64,000 bases of DNA. Origin: Oligoflexia bacterium. Lineage in GTDB: Bacteria; Bdellovibrionota; UBA1018. The number at the start of each line of letters is the position of its first letter. Position 1 is the stretch's first letter. The notes beneath the pieces were generated by a model. The model had not been told where the DNA came from. It saw nothing but the letters and a program-made list of their open reading frames with translations, and ran no database searches. The DNA is taken from positions 1-64,000 of the forward strand of contig JACMQW010000007.1 of NCBI GenBank assembly GCA_014376785.1. The letters run 5' to 3'. Positions 8,926 through 17,233 of the stretch are shown one piece after another. Position numbers and translations under genes: made by a program.

Positions 8926-8972
8926 GTGAATCCTCCTGATTCAGTTTCCCTTGGCTGAGGCGAAGCGTTGTC

Positions 8973-9017
8973 GCGATCATCTTGATCGCAAGCGAAACCA
9001 TTCTCTGGGAATGGTTT
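8973..9017 (-). other. Two adjacent RNA hairpins between flgM and flgN
   Basis: The 98-base gap between flgM and flgN holds two clean inverted repeats: 8973-8979 with 8983-8989 (GCGATCA / TGATCGC, three-base loop) and 8995-9003 with 9009-9017 (AAACCATTC / GAATGGTTT, five-base loop). On the minus-strand transcript neither is followed by a proper run of T, so a full terminator is unlikely. A processing or stability element that sets different levels for flgM and the downstream flgNKL-csrA-fliW genes is a reasonable inference. Confidence 0.5.
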
Positions 9018-9023
9018 TAAAAA

Positions 9024-9344
9024 CTAGAACGACGCGTGTTCACCGATCATCTTATCGGCAATCGCATCGTTATCGATTTGGTAGTCGCCCGATGCGATCC
9101 GCTTTTTTAGCTCCGCAATTTTATCTTCGCGGATATCTGAAACCGCGCTCGCTACTGCGTGAGCTTTCGCGAAATCTTTTCCTTTCGCAGAAATCTCAGC
9201 TCCAGCGGGCTCCGCATCAGCTTGATTTTTCGCCATCTGCTCGACTTGTCTTGCTCGGTCAGGTTTTGCGGTCGCTTCCGATTTTTTCAAACCTTCGGTC
9301 TGCGTGCCCTGAACATTTCCACTAACGGATGGATTCACTCTCAT
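9024..9344 (-). CDS. flgM: Anti-sigma factor FlgM
   Basis: 106 residues, the usual size. The polar, probably disordered N-terminal half is followed by the conserved FlgM helix region VSDIREDKIAELKKRIASGDYQIDNDAIADKMI (key residues R71-E72-K74-I75 and the GDYQID turn). FlgM holds the flagellar sigma factor FliA until hook completion, then is secreted through the hook. A near-perfect AGGAGG precedes the start; the gene overlaps the 3' end of flgJ by 23 bases. No FliA gene is in the window. Confidence 0.9.
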   Translation of the reverse strand: MRVNPSVSGNVQGTQTEGLKKSEATAKPDRARQVEQMAKNQADAEPAGAEISAKGKDFAKAHAVASAVSDIREDKIAELKKRIASGDYQIDNDAIADKMIGEHASF

Positions 9345-9726
9345 CGGTACCTCCTGTACGGACTGCGGGGGCGGGTGCTACTACTTGCGCTTCTCTTCCA
9401 TGGATCGGCGCCTGCTTACCATTGTAGCTACGGCTTTCCAGATAGGCAATGATCTGATCAGCTAATCCGACCGAGTTATTGTGAGCCGTTTTTTGGGCAA
9501 TCTCTGAATCCAGCATACCCCGATATAACTTTGTCGCCGGGTTTTCCAAACTGAATTCATTTTCTTGAACAGTTCCGCGCATCGCCTGCATCATGGTGTT
9601 CAAAAACATGGCCTCCAGGCCCTCCGCGGCCTGGCGAATCTGGGGGTCCACCTGGTCACGATTCCGAGCGCCATTTGATTGGCGTACGGGTTCGCTATTA
9701 AGGGGGGAGAGGGGCGAGATTTTCAT
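9322..9726 (-). CDS. flgJ: FlgJ-like rod-binding protein (no muramidase domain)
   Basis: 134 residues containing only the rod-binding domain: IRQAAEGLEAMFLNTMMQAMR near residues 31-51, then LYRGMLDSEIAQKTAHNN and GLADQIIAYL, all standard for the FlgJ N-terminal domain that caps rod assembly. The glucosaminidase domain of enterobacterial FlgJ is absent, as is normal outside gamma/beta-proteobacteria, so wall opening for the rod must be done by another enzyme. The start codon overlaps the stop of the preceding small ORF (ATGA), and flgM begins inside its 3' end. Confidence 0.88.
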   Translation of the reverse strand: MKISPLSPLNSEPVRQSNGARNRDQVDPQIRQAAEGLEAMFLNTMMQAMRGTVQENEFSLENPATKLYRGMLDSEIAQKTAHNNSVGLADQIIAYLESRSYNGKQAPIHGREAQVVAPAPAVRTGGTDESESIR

Positions 9727-10019
9727 CCCACCCCTCTCAGCTGCGCATCTGCGTTCTCGTTCTCCACTTCCATGTGGGAGAGGGCGTTGGTTTCAAGATT
9801 TGATTCAAAACCCGGGGCCTGGACTTTCGTCCGGGACAGTTCACGCACACATCCTGTGTTTGTAACCTGTAAGGGTTCAGATTCCCGTCTTGTTTCCTGG
9901 ATCAACGCCCGTTGAGTCGCATCTTCCCTGACGCGTGAACGAGTCACGTCCAGATCGCGGCAATCGGTGAGTAACGGTCCATGAACACTGTCTAAAATAA
10001 AATCTTTCCAAAAAATCAT
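9723..10019 (-). CDS. Small ORF of unknown function between flgI and flgJ
   Basis: 98 codons with ATGA overlaps at both ends: its start overlaps the flgI stop and its stop overlaps the flgJ start. That arrangement argues for translation, at least to carry ribosomes through to flgJ. The product is polar, has no recognised motif, no signal peptide and no membrane segment. Codon choice (several AGA/AGG, many CTG and GTG) differs from flgI and flgJ, and the 3' 80 bases contain CCCTCTC/GAGAGGG arms like those of common intergenic repeats. It may be an inserted repeat that happens to stay open rather than an old gene; I cannot decide from one sequence. Confidence 0.45.
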   Translation of the reverse strand: MIFWKDFILDSVHGPLLTDCRDLDVTRSRVREDATQRALIQETRRESEPLQVTNTGCVRELSRTKVQAPGFESNLETNALSHMEVENENADAQLRGVG

Positions 10020-11065
10020 AAAATCTCCAGCTCGGCTTGTAAGGCGCCCATGCTTTTTAGAGTTTGAAAAATAGAGGTCAGATCTTTTGGCTGCACTCCG
10101 AGCGCATTTAAAGCTTTCACTAAATCGGAAACGCTTGAACCGCTTTTAAGTTCTGCTACTCGTCCATTTTTTCCGGCTGCTCCTCCGGTGCCACCCACTT
10201 GAATGGAAAGATCTCCATGCGCAATCGCAACCGGAGTGATCGTGATCCGGTCGCCCATTACCACCGTGCCCGTGCGCTCATTCAGCACAACTTTCGCTTT
10301 CGTGTCGACGTTCACGTTAATGTTTTCAATTGCGGCTAAAAACTCAACTGAATTTCCTGCGTAATTAAATGGAACAACCACATCGATCGTGGCGCTATCT
10401 CGAGCACTCGCATATTTTCCGCCGAGCTCTCCGTTAATGAGTACCGCGAGCCGTGCAGCCGTCGTGAAATCGGGGGAGTGCAACGTCATCCGGACTGATC
10501 GCTTTTGTGAAAAATTAGTGTCGACATCTTTTTCGACAGTCGCACCCATCACGACCCGTCCGACCGTAGGAAAATTCTTGGTTGTTCCATCCGCAATTGA
10601 ACCAATGGACACCGAGCCTTGGGCAACAGCGTAAATATTTTGGTCGCCCGCTCGAAGGGGCGTCACTAACAACGTTCCACCCTCGAGTGACGATGCGTCC
10701 CCGATAGACGAAACAGTGATGTCGATTTTATTTCCGGCGCGAGCAAATGCGGGCAGTTTCGAAGTGACGATAACCGCGGCGGCATTTTTAGATTTAATTC
10801 CGGCTGGGTTCTTCACGTCTAATCCCAGTTTTTCGAAAAGACGCCCCAGGGATTGGCTGGTGACTTCCGCGCTGGAGTCTCCGCTTCCCTTCAAGCCCAC
10901 GACGATGCCGTAGCCGATTAGAATGTTCTCTCGAACGCCCTTCACGTCAGCCACATCTTTTAACCGTGCCGCCATTGCTGGAGCCGCGGTAATGAGCATC
11001 CCGATATTCAGAGTTGCCGCTAATACGGCAACATTATTAGCGAACCGCTTCGATACGATATTCAT
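10016..11065 (-). CDS. flgI: Flagellar P-ring protein FlgI
   Basis: 349 residues from the ATG after AGGAAAGCTCT; this places the start 29 bases inside flgH. An export signal (residues 1-32, ending APAMA) precedes the mature start ARLKDVADVKGVRENILIGYGIVVGLKGSGD (conserved residues D36, G42, N45, G51, V54-G55-L56-G58-G60-D61 approximately), which is diagnostic for FlgI. The C-terminal ALNALGVQPKDLTSIFQTLKSMGALQAELEIL is equally typical. It forms the periplasmic ring around the rod at the peptidoglycan layer. Confidence 0.95.
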   Translation of the reverse strand: MNIVSKRFANNVAVLAATLNIGMLITAAPAMAARLKDVADVKGVRENILIGYGIVVGLKGSGDSSAEVTSQSLGRLFEKLGLDVKNPAGIKSKNAAAVIVTSKLPAFARAGNKIDITVSSIGDASSLEGGTLLVTPLRAGDQNIYAVAQGSVSIGSIADGTTKNFPTVGRVVMGATVEKDVDTNFSQKRSVRMTLHSPDFTTAARLAVLINGELGGKYASARDSATIDVVVPFNYAGNSVEFLAAIENINVNVDTKAKVVLNERTGTVVMGDRITITPVAIAHGDLSIQVGGTGGAAGKNGRVAELKSGSSVSDLVKALNALGVQPKDLTSIFQTLKSMGALQAELEIL

Positions 11066-12104
11066 AGAGCTTTCCTGCAGGGATGGTTTCATCCGCTGAA
11101 ATGTCGGTATTTTTTGCGATGGCAATCACGCTCACCATTTTCGTTTGGCCGTGTAGCCGAACCTTTTTCAATCCTCGAAGTTTATAGTTTCCATTCGGAT
11201 ACCGCTCGAGGACTTCCATCATGACAGGGTCATTTGGTTTTAGCTCCATCGACTTTCGAAGATCCACTTGGGCCCATGCAACCGACGGAACCGTGACGTT
11301 TTTTCCGTCGTCTGCCGCCGCGGGCGCACGGTTCGCAGCCGATTGCGAGTTTGCGACCTGATCCCCCTTGGCGTCTGCCGTTGGAGCATTCTCAGGCAAG
11401 CCCATCGCAAGCCTCCGAGCTCGCTCTTGCGCAATATCCATTTCGCTTTCTCTCTCTTCGGGAGACATCGTACGCTTAAGCTCTGCAGCTACGTCCTTAA
11501 GGAACTCCTCGTCCATCAGAACGGTGATGAGGTCACCCTCGGATTTGATTTGGTTTTTGGTCAGGAAATAGTTCGTCTGTCCTTCGGATGTCCAAAGCGA
11601 TCCGTCATCTCGTGAGTCATCAACGAAGTCCGCTCGGGTGGCGCGGTTTCCATTTTTATACTTCTTCTGCAGGACTGGCCGAGCGGCTAATTTGGGTTCG
11701 CCCTCTTCTTCCTCGCGAGAGGGCCGACTGCGAACGAGTCTTTCATCATCTCCTGCTGCGAGCCAAGAACCTTGGCCTCCCATGCGCCCCGATGTCGCCT
11801 GGCCATCTCCTCGGCGAGAGCCATTTTCAGAATCGGGTCCCCGTCCGCGGTCATCTCCGAGCATAGAAGCTTCCGAAAACCGACCTCCCGTGGTTGGCTC
11901 TTTTTCATATCGATACTCATCATTCAAATCCGGCCGAAGACCGCCAAGAAGCTGCGAACACCCACTTAAACTACCGAGCGCAAAGAGAAGCCCCGCCGCA
12001 AAAACAGCCACGACGATCGATGGCGCTCCAGAAAAAAGTCCAGGTGAATTTAAATCGTCATGCAGATCCAAATTGATGGGATTGCGATCATACTCACGGT
12101 TCAT
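11037..12104 (-). CDS. flgH: Flagellar L-ring lipoprotein FlgH, unusually long
   Basis: 355 residues against about 230 usually. The lipobox LSGC (Cys about residue 49) lies behind a 27-residue polar leader, much longer than a normal lipoprotein signal. The mature part has a disordered, charged stretch (about residues 60-160), then the conserved GSLWTSEGQTNYFLTKNQIKSEGDLITVLM (key GSLW and GDLITV), a 60-residue acidic/alanine-rich insertion, and the C-terminal ring strands VMMEVLERYPNGNYKLRGLKKVRL. FlgH forms the outer-membrane ring. flgA overlaps its start by four bases; flgI starts inside its end. Confidence 0.85.
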   Translation of the reverse strand: MNREYDRNPINLDLHDDLNSPGLFSGAPSIVVAVFAAGLLFALGSLSGCSQLLGGLRPDLNDEYRYEKEPTTGGRFSEASMLGDDRGRGPDSENGSRRGDGQATSGRMGGQGSWLAAGDDERLVRSRPSREEEEGEPKLAARPVLQKKYKNGNRATRADFVDDSRDDGSLWTSEGQTNYFLTKNQIKSEGDLITVLMDEEFLKDVAAELKRTMSPEERESEMDIAQERARRLAMGLPENAPTADAKGDQVANSQSAANRAPAAADDGKNVTVPSVAWAQVDLRKSMELKPNDPVMMEVLERYPNGNYKLRGLKKVRLHGQTKMVSVIAIAKNTDISADETIPAGKLYEYRIEAVR

Positions 12105-12835
12105 AGAGTCACCTCGACTAAGTTTCCTTCTCGCAACTGGCCCACGAGTTCTTTTTTCGTTTTTTGCGTGAGAACTCGCACATTCTGGTCGCGGTAACCT
12201 GGCTCCTGAACGATCGCCATCGTCGTCAGAGAAACTTCTCCAGACTGAATTTTCACTTGGACGGTATCGCCGCGGCGAATATCAGGGACTCGCTCTACGC
12301 CACTGGTTAATGGGTACTGGCCTTCCAAAATAGTCTGGCGGGCTTGCAGTCCTTCAATGGATTCATTCGCGCCGAACATGACTCCGCGGTATTGATAGGC
12401 TAAACCCTGCGCTACGTTGATGGATTGGATTTGAAAATCTTCCTTTTGCAGCCTGTCTCCTGGACGAATTCTTCGACTCGCGACATAAGTCGGCACTGAC
12501 GCCGAAAAATGCGCTTGTCCGAGGGCCGAACTCCCATCCGAGTACGATGCCGAATACTCTGCCGTTCCGGTGCCGCTTTCCGAGAGAATGCGAATCACCA
12601 GGAGTGTCGCTCCTTCGTGAGCCACAGGAAATGTCGAACCGTTCAAAAACTCAATGTTAGCGCGCGGAAATTTCTTTCCGATTTCTAACCGAAGGGCGGG
12701 CTCAATATTTTTTTCATTATTTTTGCTCAAGTTTTCGGCCGCCATTCCGAAAGAAGAGAGGGCGAGTCCAATACCGAATCCTGCCGCAAATTTAATCATG
12801 AGTTTCTTCAAAGGCACCCCGGTAAGTTTGATCAT
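12101..12835 (-). CDS. flgA: Flagellar P-ring assembly chaperone FlgA
   Basis: 244 residues with an N-terminal hydrophobic export segment (residues 8-32). The C-terminal half contains the SAF-type domain of FlgA: YVASRRIRPGDRLQKEDFQI (about residues 111-130), then ARQTILEGQYPLTSGVERVPDIRRGDTVQV and the closing GNLVEVTL. FlgA is a periplasmic chaperone required for FlgI ring formation. The gene overlaps flgH and flgG by four bases at either end, a tight flgG-flgA-flgH-flgI order. N-terminal domain sequence is weakly conserved. Confidence 0.85.
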   Translation of the reverse strand: MIKLTGVPLKKLMIKFAAGFGIGLALSSFGMAAENLSKNNEKNIEPALRLEIGKKFPRANIEFLNGSTFPVAHEGATLLVIRILSESGTGTAEYSASYSDGSSALGQAHFSASVPTYVASRRIRPGDRLQKEDFQIQSINVAQGLAYQYRGVMFGANESIEGLQARQTILEGQYPLTSGVERVPDIRRGDTVQVKIQSGEVSLTTMAIVQEPGYRDQNVRVLTQKTKKELVGQLREGNLVEVTL

Positions 12836-13614
12836 TTCAGATTGACGGTCGCGTTCAGCATTTGATCGGCAATCCCCAGAAGCTTCGTGCCCATTTCATA
12901 TGCACGCTGGGTTTGAATCATTTCGACCATGGAGCTCGCGACGTTCACGTTTGAAGCCTCGAGCGCGCCTTGTGCCACTTGCCCGACTCCGTCTTCTCCT
13001 GGAATGCTTTGGATCGGCGCGCCGCTCGCTTGGGTCGGTCGATAAAGGCCGTCCCCGCTCGAAGAAAGTCCCTGCTCGTTCACAAACGTGGCGAGCTGGA
13101 TTTGCCCGAGGGTAGTTTCCTCGGCGTTTGGTAAAACTGCTTTTATTTCGCCATTCGGCGCGATGGTGATCGCAAGCGCATTTGCCGGCAGCACCACGTT
13201 CGGAACAAGTTGCGATCCATTTGCGAGCATCATTCGCCCCTGAGCATCACGGTGGAACGCTCCCGCTCGAGTGTACGCGACCTCTCCGTTCGTACGTTGG
13301 ACAGGAATGAAGCCCCTTCCCTCGATCATCATATCCATCGGATTTCCCGTTTGTTTTGAGGGACCCTGCTCAAAAATCCGGTGACTGGCTCCGACTTTCA
13401 CGCCCAGTCCGGTTTGGATTCCCACCGGCGTCTGGGAAGTCGCGCCGACTTGGGTGCCAGGCTCGCGGTCTGTTTTATACATGAGCTCAGAAAATTCCGT
13501 ACGGCCTCGCTTGAATCCATCGGTGTTTACGTTTGCGAGATCGTTGGAGATCCGTTCGAGATTCGCGCTTTGCGCTTCGAGTGCCGTCGCTGCTGTGTGT
13601 AAAGTTTGAATCAT
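12832..13614 (-). CDS. flgG: Flagellar distal rod protein FlgG
   Basis: 260 residues, exactly the usual FlgG length. N-terminus MIQTLHTAATALEAQSANLERISNDLANVNTDGFKR (rod-protein motif with N24, N28 and N30) and C-terminus ASNVNVASSMVEMIQTQRAYEMGTKLLGIADQMLNATVNL are characteristic. The central GFIPVQRTNGEVAYTRAGAFHRDAQGRMM block is also conserved. FlgG forms the distal rod, crossing the P and L rings. It follows flgF by 30 bases and shares four bases with flgA. Confidence 0.96.
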   Translation of the reverse strand: MIQTLHTAATALEAQSANLERISNDLANVNTDGFKRGRTEFSELMYKTDREPGTQVGATSQTPVGIQTGLGVKVGASHRIFEQGPSKQTGNPMDMMIEGRGFIPVQRTNGEVAYTRAGAFHRDAQGRMMLANGSQLVPNVVLPANALAITIAPNGEIKAVLPNAEETTLGQIQLATFVNEQGLSSSGDGLYRPTQASGAPIQSIPGEDGVGQVAQGALEASNVNVASSMVEMIQTQRAYEMGTKLLGIADQMLNATVNLK

Positions 13615-13644
13615 TTGATCGTCGCCTCGCAGTTAGATGTCGAT

Positions 13645-14526
13645 TTAAAGTTTGCCGATGTCATTTGCTTCGCGGCCCATCATCTCGCCAAACGTTTTCA
13701 TGACTTTAAGATCGTGTTCGAAGAGGCGATTTGCCTTAATTAAGTTCGTCATCTCTTCGACTGGATTCACATTCGAACCTTCGAGCATCCCTTGATGGAC
13801 ACTGGTATTCGCGGGCTCATTTGCCGGGTTCTTCGAAACGTCGCGATTCGTAAAATACTGAAGTCCTGTTTTCTGCAAATATTTCGGGTCTTGAAATTCG
13901 ACGAGGCTGATTTGTCCGATGAGATCACTCCCGCCGTAAACTTCGCCTTTTTCCGTGATGCTAACGTTTCCTCGGTCCTTTAAGTTAATGAAACGCGATG
14001 CAACCGATGGATCCGAAAGAGAGCCTGGAGCAGGCTCAGTTGTGAATTCACCATTCACAGGTGCGGAGGTGGTGCCGGCGAGACCGCCAGGCTTGGACAA
14101 AAGAACGGGATAACCTTCATTGGTGACCAAACGCCCATCAACGGCAATTTTCAAACTGCCGTGCCGAGTGTATTTGAGCCCGGTTGGTGAAGAAACTTCG
14201 ATTAATCCGGGACCTTCAAGCGCAACGTCGAGTGCGCCTTTAGTCACCTTCATCGGACCTTGCTTGAAACTGGTATAGGTCCCATGCACGATGACGTGTG
14301 ATTGGTCTTTGTCGTAGATGGGATTCAAATCTTTATCTTTGATCGGCCCGATATGAACAGACGGACGATCGCCATCGCGCTCTACGGAGGAAAGATACTC
14401 CTTGAACGCGGGCAAATCTTTCTTGAAGCCGTTCGTATCCACATTCGCTAAGTTATTAGCGACGGTATCGACAGCCTGGGCCTGCGCAGCAGCACCCGAT
14501 ACGGAAGTCCACATCCCTGTGGCCAA
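13645..14526 (-). CDS. flgF: Flagellar proximal rod protein FlgF
   Basis: 293 residues from a TTG preceded by CAGGGGGATACTCAAT, giving MATGMWTSVSGAAAQAQAVD; an ATG four codons in is the alternative, but family members carry residues before the SVSGA motif. The axial-protein motif DTVANNLANVDTNGFKKD and the C-terminal GMLEGSNVNPVEEMTNLIKANRLFEHDLKVMKTF confirm the family. Being upstream of flgG and somewhat longer, it is called FlgF rather than a second FlgG. It is the first gene of the long minus-strand flagellar run; the 257 bases upstream, shared with folD, should hold the promoter, but no convincing one was identified. Confidence 0.88.
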   Translation of the reverse strand: MATGMWTSVSGAAAQAQAVDTVANNLANVDTNGFKKDLPAFKEYLSSVERDGDRPSVHIGPIKDKDLNPIYDKDQSHVIVHGTYTSFKQGPMKVTKGALDVALEGPGLIEVSSPTGLKYTRHGSLKIAVDGRLVTNEGYPVLLSKPGGLAGTTSAPVNGEFTTEPAPGSLSDPSVASRFINLKDRGNVSITEKGEVYGGSDLIGQISLVEFQDPKYLQKTGLQYFTNRDVSKNPANEPANTSVHQGMLEGSNVNPVEEMTNLIKANRLFEHDLKVMKTFGEMMGREANDIGKL

Positions 14527-14783
14527 ATTGAGTATCCCCCTGGAGCTCGGACGCCATCATGGCAAAAGCTACCGTAGGTAAATAAAGCAATGGGTGTGCC
14601 GCCGCTTATTCTTCAATCATTCCAGTAAAAGGAGCGAATTTTCAATCAATGCTCGGCAATTTTAGCCGTTTAACTCGGTCGAAAGTGCCGGATAAGGGAA
14701 AATTTTTCCGCCCTTCACTCCTGGTGACTGAATGGAGGTTGAGCCGCAGCGCAGCCCTGTGAGATGTTTCCCTTCTACTCGAG

Positions 14784-15653
14784 ATGAATATGAAACGCTT
14801 AGAGTCCCGCCCCTATCGCGATAGTTTTCTGCCGACGTTAAAAGCACAGGTCGCAGATTGCATCCGCACGATCGGTCGACGTCCCGCACTTCGGGTGGTA
14901 ATCGTGGGCGAGGATCCTGCGAGTCAGATTTACGTCGCACATAAAGAAAAGTTGGCGGCCGAAATCGGGATGGACTCTTTGACCGTTCGCTTTCCCTCTA
15001 ACGTGCCTTCATCTACCGTTCGAGATGCGGTTGCTGAGTTGAATAGCGATCCTAACGTCGACGGGATCCTCATCCAGCGGCCCCTTCCTAAACATTTTCG
15101 CGAAGAAGACGTCTTACTCTGGATCCTTCCCGCTAAAGACGTGGACGCTTTTCATCCGGAAACCGTAGGACGCATGGTTTTGGGTTTGGAAGGGTTCACT
15201 CCCTGCACACCGGGCGGATGCCTCAAGCTTTTGGATTTCTACGGTTACGACGTTCGCGGAAAAATTGCCTGCGTGGTCGGTAGAAGCTCTATCGTCGGAA
15301 AGCCTCTCGCAGCGCTCCTGTTAGCGCGCGACGCTACCGTGCTTCATTGTCATAGTCAGACGAATGATCTCGCTTCGATGACACGTCAGGCGGATTTTCT
15401 TTTCGTCGCGATCGGCAAAGGCGAGTTCATCAGAAAAGAACATGTGAAACCCGGCGCCGTTGTAGTTGATGTCGGAGTGTCCAGAAATGAAGACGGAAAA
15501 ATTGTAGGCGATGTAGCCTACGAAGAAGTCTCGGAGATCGCAGCGGCTCTCACCCCAGTCCCCGGAGGCATCGGCCCGATGACGATTCTTGGGCTACTTG
15601 AAAACACCCTCACGAGCGCACGGCGTTCAGCAGAAAACAGAGAAAAAAAATGA
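14784..15653 (+). CDS. folD: Bifunctional methylenetetrahydrofolate dehydrogenase/cyclohydrolase FolD
   Basis: 289 residues. Conserved motifs are YVAHKEKLAAEIG with the catalytic lysine (residues 52-64), the DGILIQRPLPKH loop (93-104), the CTPGG/C substrate segment, the nucleotide-binding GRSSIVGKPLAALL (about 168-181) and the closing LTPVPGGIGPMTI. FolD interconverts 5,10-methylene- and 10-formyl-tetrahydrofolate. Its stop overlaps the gcvT start in ATGA, so glycine cleavage and folate interconversion are expressed together. Start is ATG 14784, or the ATG two codons later. Confidence 0.96.
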   Translation: MNMKRLESRPYRDSFLPTLKAQVADCIRTIGRRPALRVVIVGEDPASQIYVAHKEKLAAEIGMDSLTVRFPSNVPSSTVRDAVAELNSDPNVDGILIQRPLPKHFREEDVLLWILPAKDVDAFHPETVGRMVLGLEGFTPCTPGGCLKLLDFYGYDVRGKIACVVGRSSIVGKPLAALLLARDATVLHCHSQTNDLASMTRQADFLFVAIGKGEFIRKEHVKPGAVVVDVGVSRNEDGKIVGDVAYEEVSEIAAALTPVPGGIGPMTILGLLENTLTSARRSAENREKK

Positions 15654-16774
15654 CTCAACTAAAAAGGACCGCCCTCTTTGAGGAGCATGTAAAACTCGGT
15701 GGAAGACTGATTGATTTTGGTGGCTGGGAACTTCCGGTCCAGTATTCGGGAGTGATGGACGAACACCTCGCGTGTCGGACCGCGGCCGGCCTCTTCGATG
15801 TGAGTCATATGGGAGAAATCTTGGTGAGTGGCGGAGATGCAGAGCGTTTCCTTTATCACCTTGTTTCGAACGATGTTTCGAAAATGGAAATCGGACAGGC
15901 ACAATATTCTATTCTGTGTCGGCATAACGGTAGCTCCGTGGATGATTTGATCGTTTATCGTCGCACAGAGAACGACTACCTAGTCGTAGTGAATGCTTCG
16001 AACACGGATAAAGATTTCGAATGGATGAAAAAAATTCACGAAGAAGGCCGCTTCGCTTGCCGACTTGAAAACGTGAGTTCGGAGTGGTCACAAATTGCCA
16101 TTCAAGGTCCCCGCGCAACCGAAATCCTTCAGTCCCTTACGCGTGCGAAGCTCTCAGAGGTAAAAACTTTCCGTTTTATTGAAGACTGGATAAATGGTGT
16201 GCCCGCAATTTTATCTCGAACGGGGTACACCGGAGAAGATGGCTTTGAAATTTATGTTCCCTGGAACGAGGCGCCGAAAGTCTGGTCGACTCTGGTCGAA
16301 AAGGGTGCGGAGTTCGGGCTTAAGCCTTGCGGATTAGGTGCGAGAGATACTCTGCGCCTCGAGGTAAAATACCCTCTATACGGGCACGAACTCGACGATG
16401 AAACGAACCCGGTAGAGGCGGGGCTCGGATGGGCCGTGAAAACGGATAAAACTGAGTTTGTCGGCAAGGAAGCACTTGCAGCGGCAAAGACGGGAGATGT
16501 ACGGAAAAAACTGGTAGGAATCGGTTTCCTTGCTCCCGGAATTCCTCGCCAAGGATATAAAATTTTTAGTCCCGATGGATTAAAAGAGGTCGGCGTGATT
16601 ACCAGCGGAACCCAATCTCCCTGTCTAAAAAAATCGATCGGTCTCGCTTTTGTTGATCCCGCGCACTCCGTGGTAGGCACGAAACTCTTGATTGAGATTC
16701 GCGGAAATCGCGTCCCTATCGAAGTCATTCCGACCCCTTTTTACAAACGCCCTGACGAACGACGAGAGGAATAA
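15650..16774 (+). CDS. gcvT: Glycine cleavage system aminomethyltransferase GcvT (T protein)
   Basis: 374 residues, normal length. Motifs: KLGGRLIDFGGWELPVQY (residues 17-34), FDVSHMGEI, the folate-binding IAIQGPRATEIL and SRTGYTGEDGFEIYV with the catalytic-site Asp region, and GLGARDTLRLEVKYPLYGHEL. It transfers the methylene group of aminomethyl-lipoyl-H protein to tetrahydrofolate. The start overlaps folD (ATGA) and gcvH follows after two bases, so folD-gcvT-gcvH is an operon; gcvP is convergent from the other side. Confidence 0.97.
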   Translation: MTQLKRTALFEEHVKLGGRLIDFGGWELPVQYSGVMDEHLACRTAAGLFDVSHMGEILVSGGDAERFLYHLVSNDVSKMEIGQAQYSILCRHNGSSVDDLIVYRRTENDYLVVVNASNTDKDFEWMKKIHEEGRFACRLENVSSEWSQIAIQGPRATEILQSLTRAKLSEVKTFRFIEDWINGVPAILSRTGYTGEDGFEIYVPWNEAPKVWSTLVEKGAEFGLKPCGLGARDTLRLEVKYPLYGHELDDETNPVEAGLGWAVKTDKTEFVGKEALAAAKTGDVRKKLVGIGFLAPGIPRQGYKIFSPDGLKEVGVITSGTQSPCLKKSIGLAFVDPAHSVVGTKLLIEIRGNRVPIEVIPTPFYKRPDERREE

Positions 16775-16776
16775 AA

Positions 16777-17163
16777 ATGAATTTTCCGGAAAATCTAAAA
16801 TATACAAAAGACCATGAATGGGCGAAAATCGACGGCACCCAAATCACTGTCGGAATCACCGACCACGCGCAAAGTGCGCTGGGTGATGTGGTCTTCGTGG
16901 AGCTTCCAAAAGTCGGTCGAGACCTGAAGGCTGGAGAAACTTTTGGCGTGGTAGAGAGCATTAAAGCCGTCTCAGACCTCTACTCACCTGTTTCGGGGAA
17001 AGTTTTGGCTGTGAACGATGCCGTCGTTGGAGAGCCTTCCAGCGTGAATCGCGATCCCCATACGAGCGCTTGGTTGATCAAGATCGAAACCTCCGACGCT
17101 TCCGCGCTGAGTGGCCTCATGGACTCGACCGCTTATTCTGCGTTTGTCAGTTCGATTAAGTAA
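16777..17163 (+). CDS. gcvH: Glycine cleavage system lipoyl carrier GcvH (H protein)
   Basis: 128 residues. The lipoylation site is K63 within FGVVESIKAVSDLYSPVSG, and the protein starts MNFPENLKYTKDHEWAKI, both standard for GcvH. It shuttles the aminomethyl group from GcvP to GcvT. Only two bases separate it from gcvT. A strong bidirectional terminator lies 14 bases after its stop and separates it from the convergent gcvP. Confidence 0.97.
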   Translation: MNFPENLKYTKDHEWAKIDGTQITVGITDHAQSALGDVVFVELPKVGRDLKAGETFGVVESIKAVSDLYSPVSGKVLAVNDAVVGEPSSVNRDPHTSAWLIKIETSDASALSGLMDSTAYSAFVSSIK

Positions 17164-17177
17164 TGAAGTGAAAGAAA

Positions 17178-17213
17178 AAAAGGTTCCGGACATTCAGTTG
17201 TCCGGAACCTTTT
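17178..17213. terminator. Bidirectional intrinsic terminator between gcvH and gcvP
   Basis: A perfect 13-base inverted repeat, 17180-17192 (AAGGTTCCGGACA) with 17199-17211, has a six-base loop, an A-run on its left (aaaaaaa) and TTTT on its right. It lies between the stop codons of convergent gcvH and gcvP and would stop both transcripts. Confidence 0.9.
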
Positions 17214-17233
17214 ATGATGAAGCACTCAGCTCG

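Noticed and set aside
9050-9057. GCCGATAA on the minus strand, an exact match to the -10 of the flagellar sigma factor
   Set aside because: It is part of the flgM coding sequence and no matching TAAA-type -35 is found at the right distance upstream.
9845-9885. tRNA-like T-arm (GGTTCAGATTCC) with nearby hairpins on the plus strand
   Set aside because: No acceptor stem, D-arm or anticodon arm could be paired around it, and the five-base T-stem does not form; it lies in the small ORF between flgI and flgJ.
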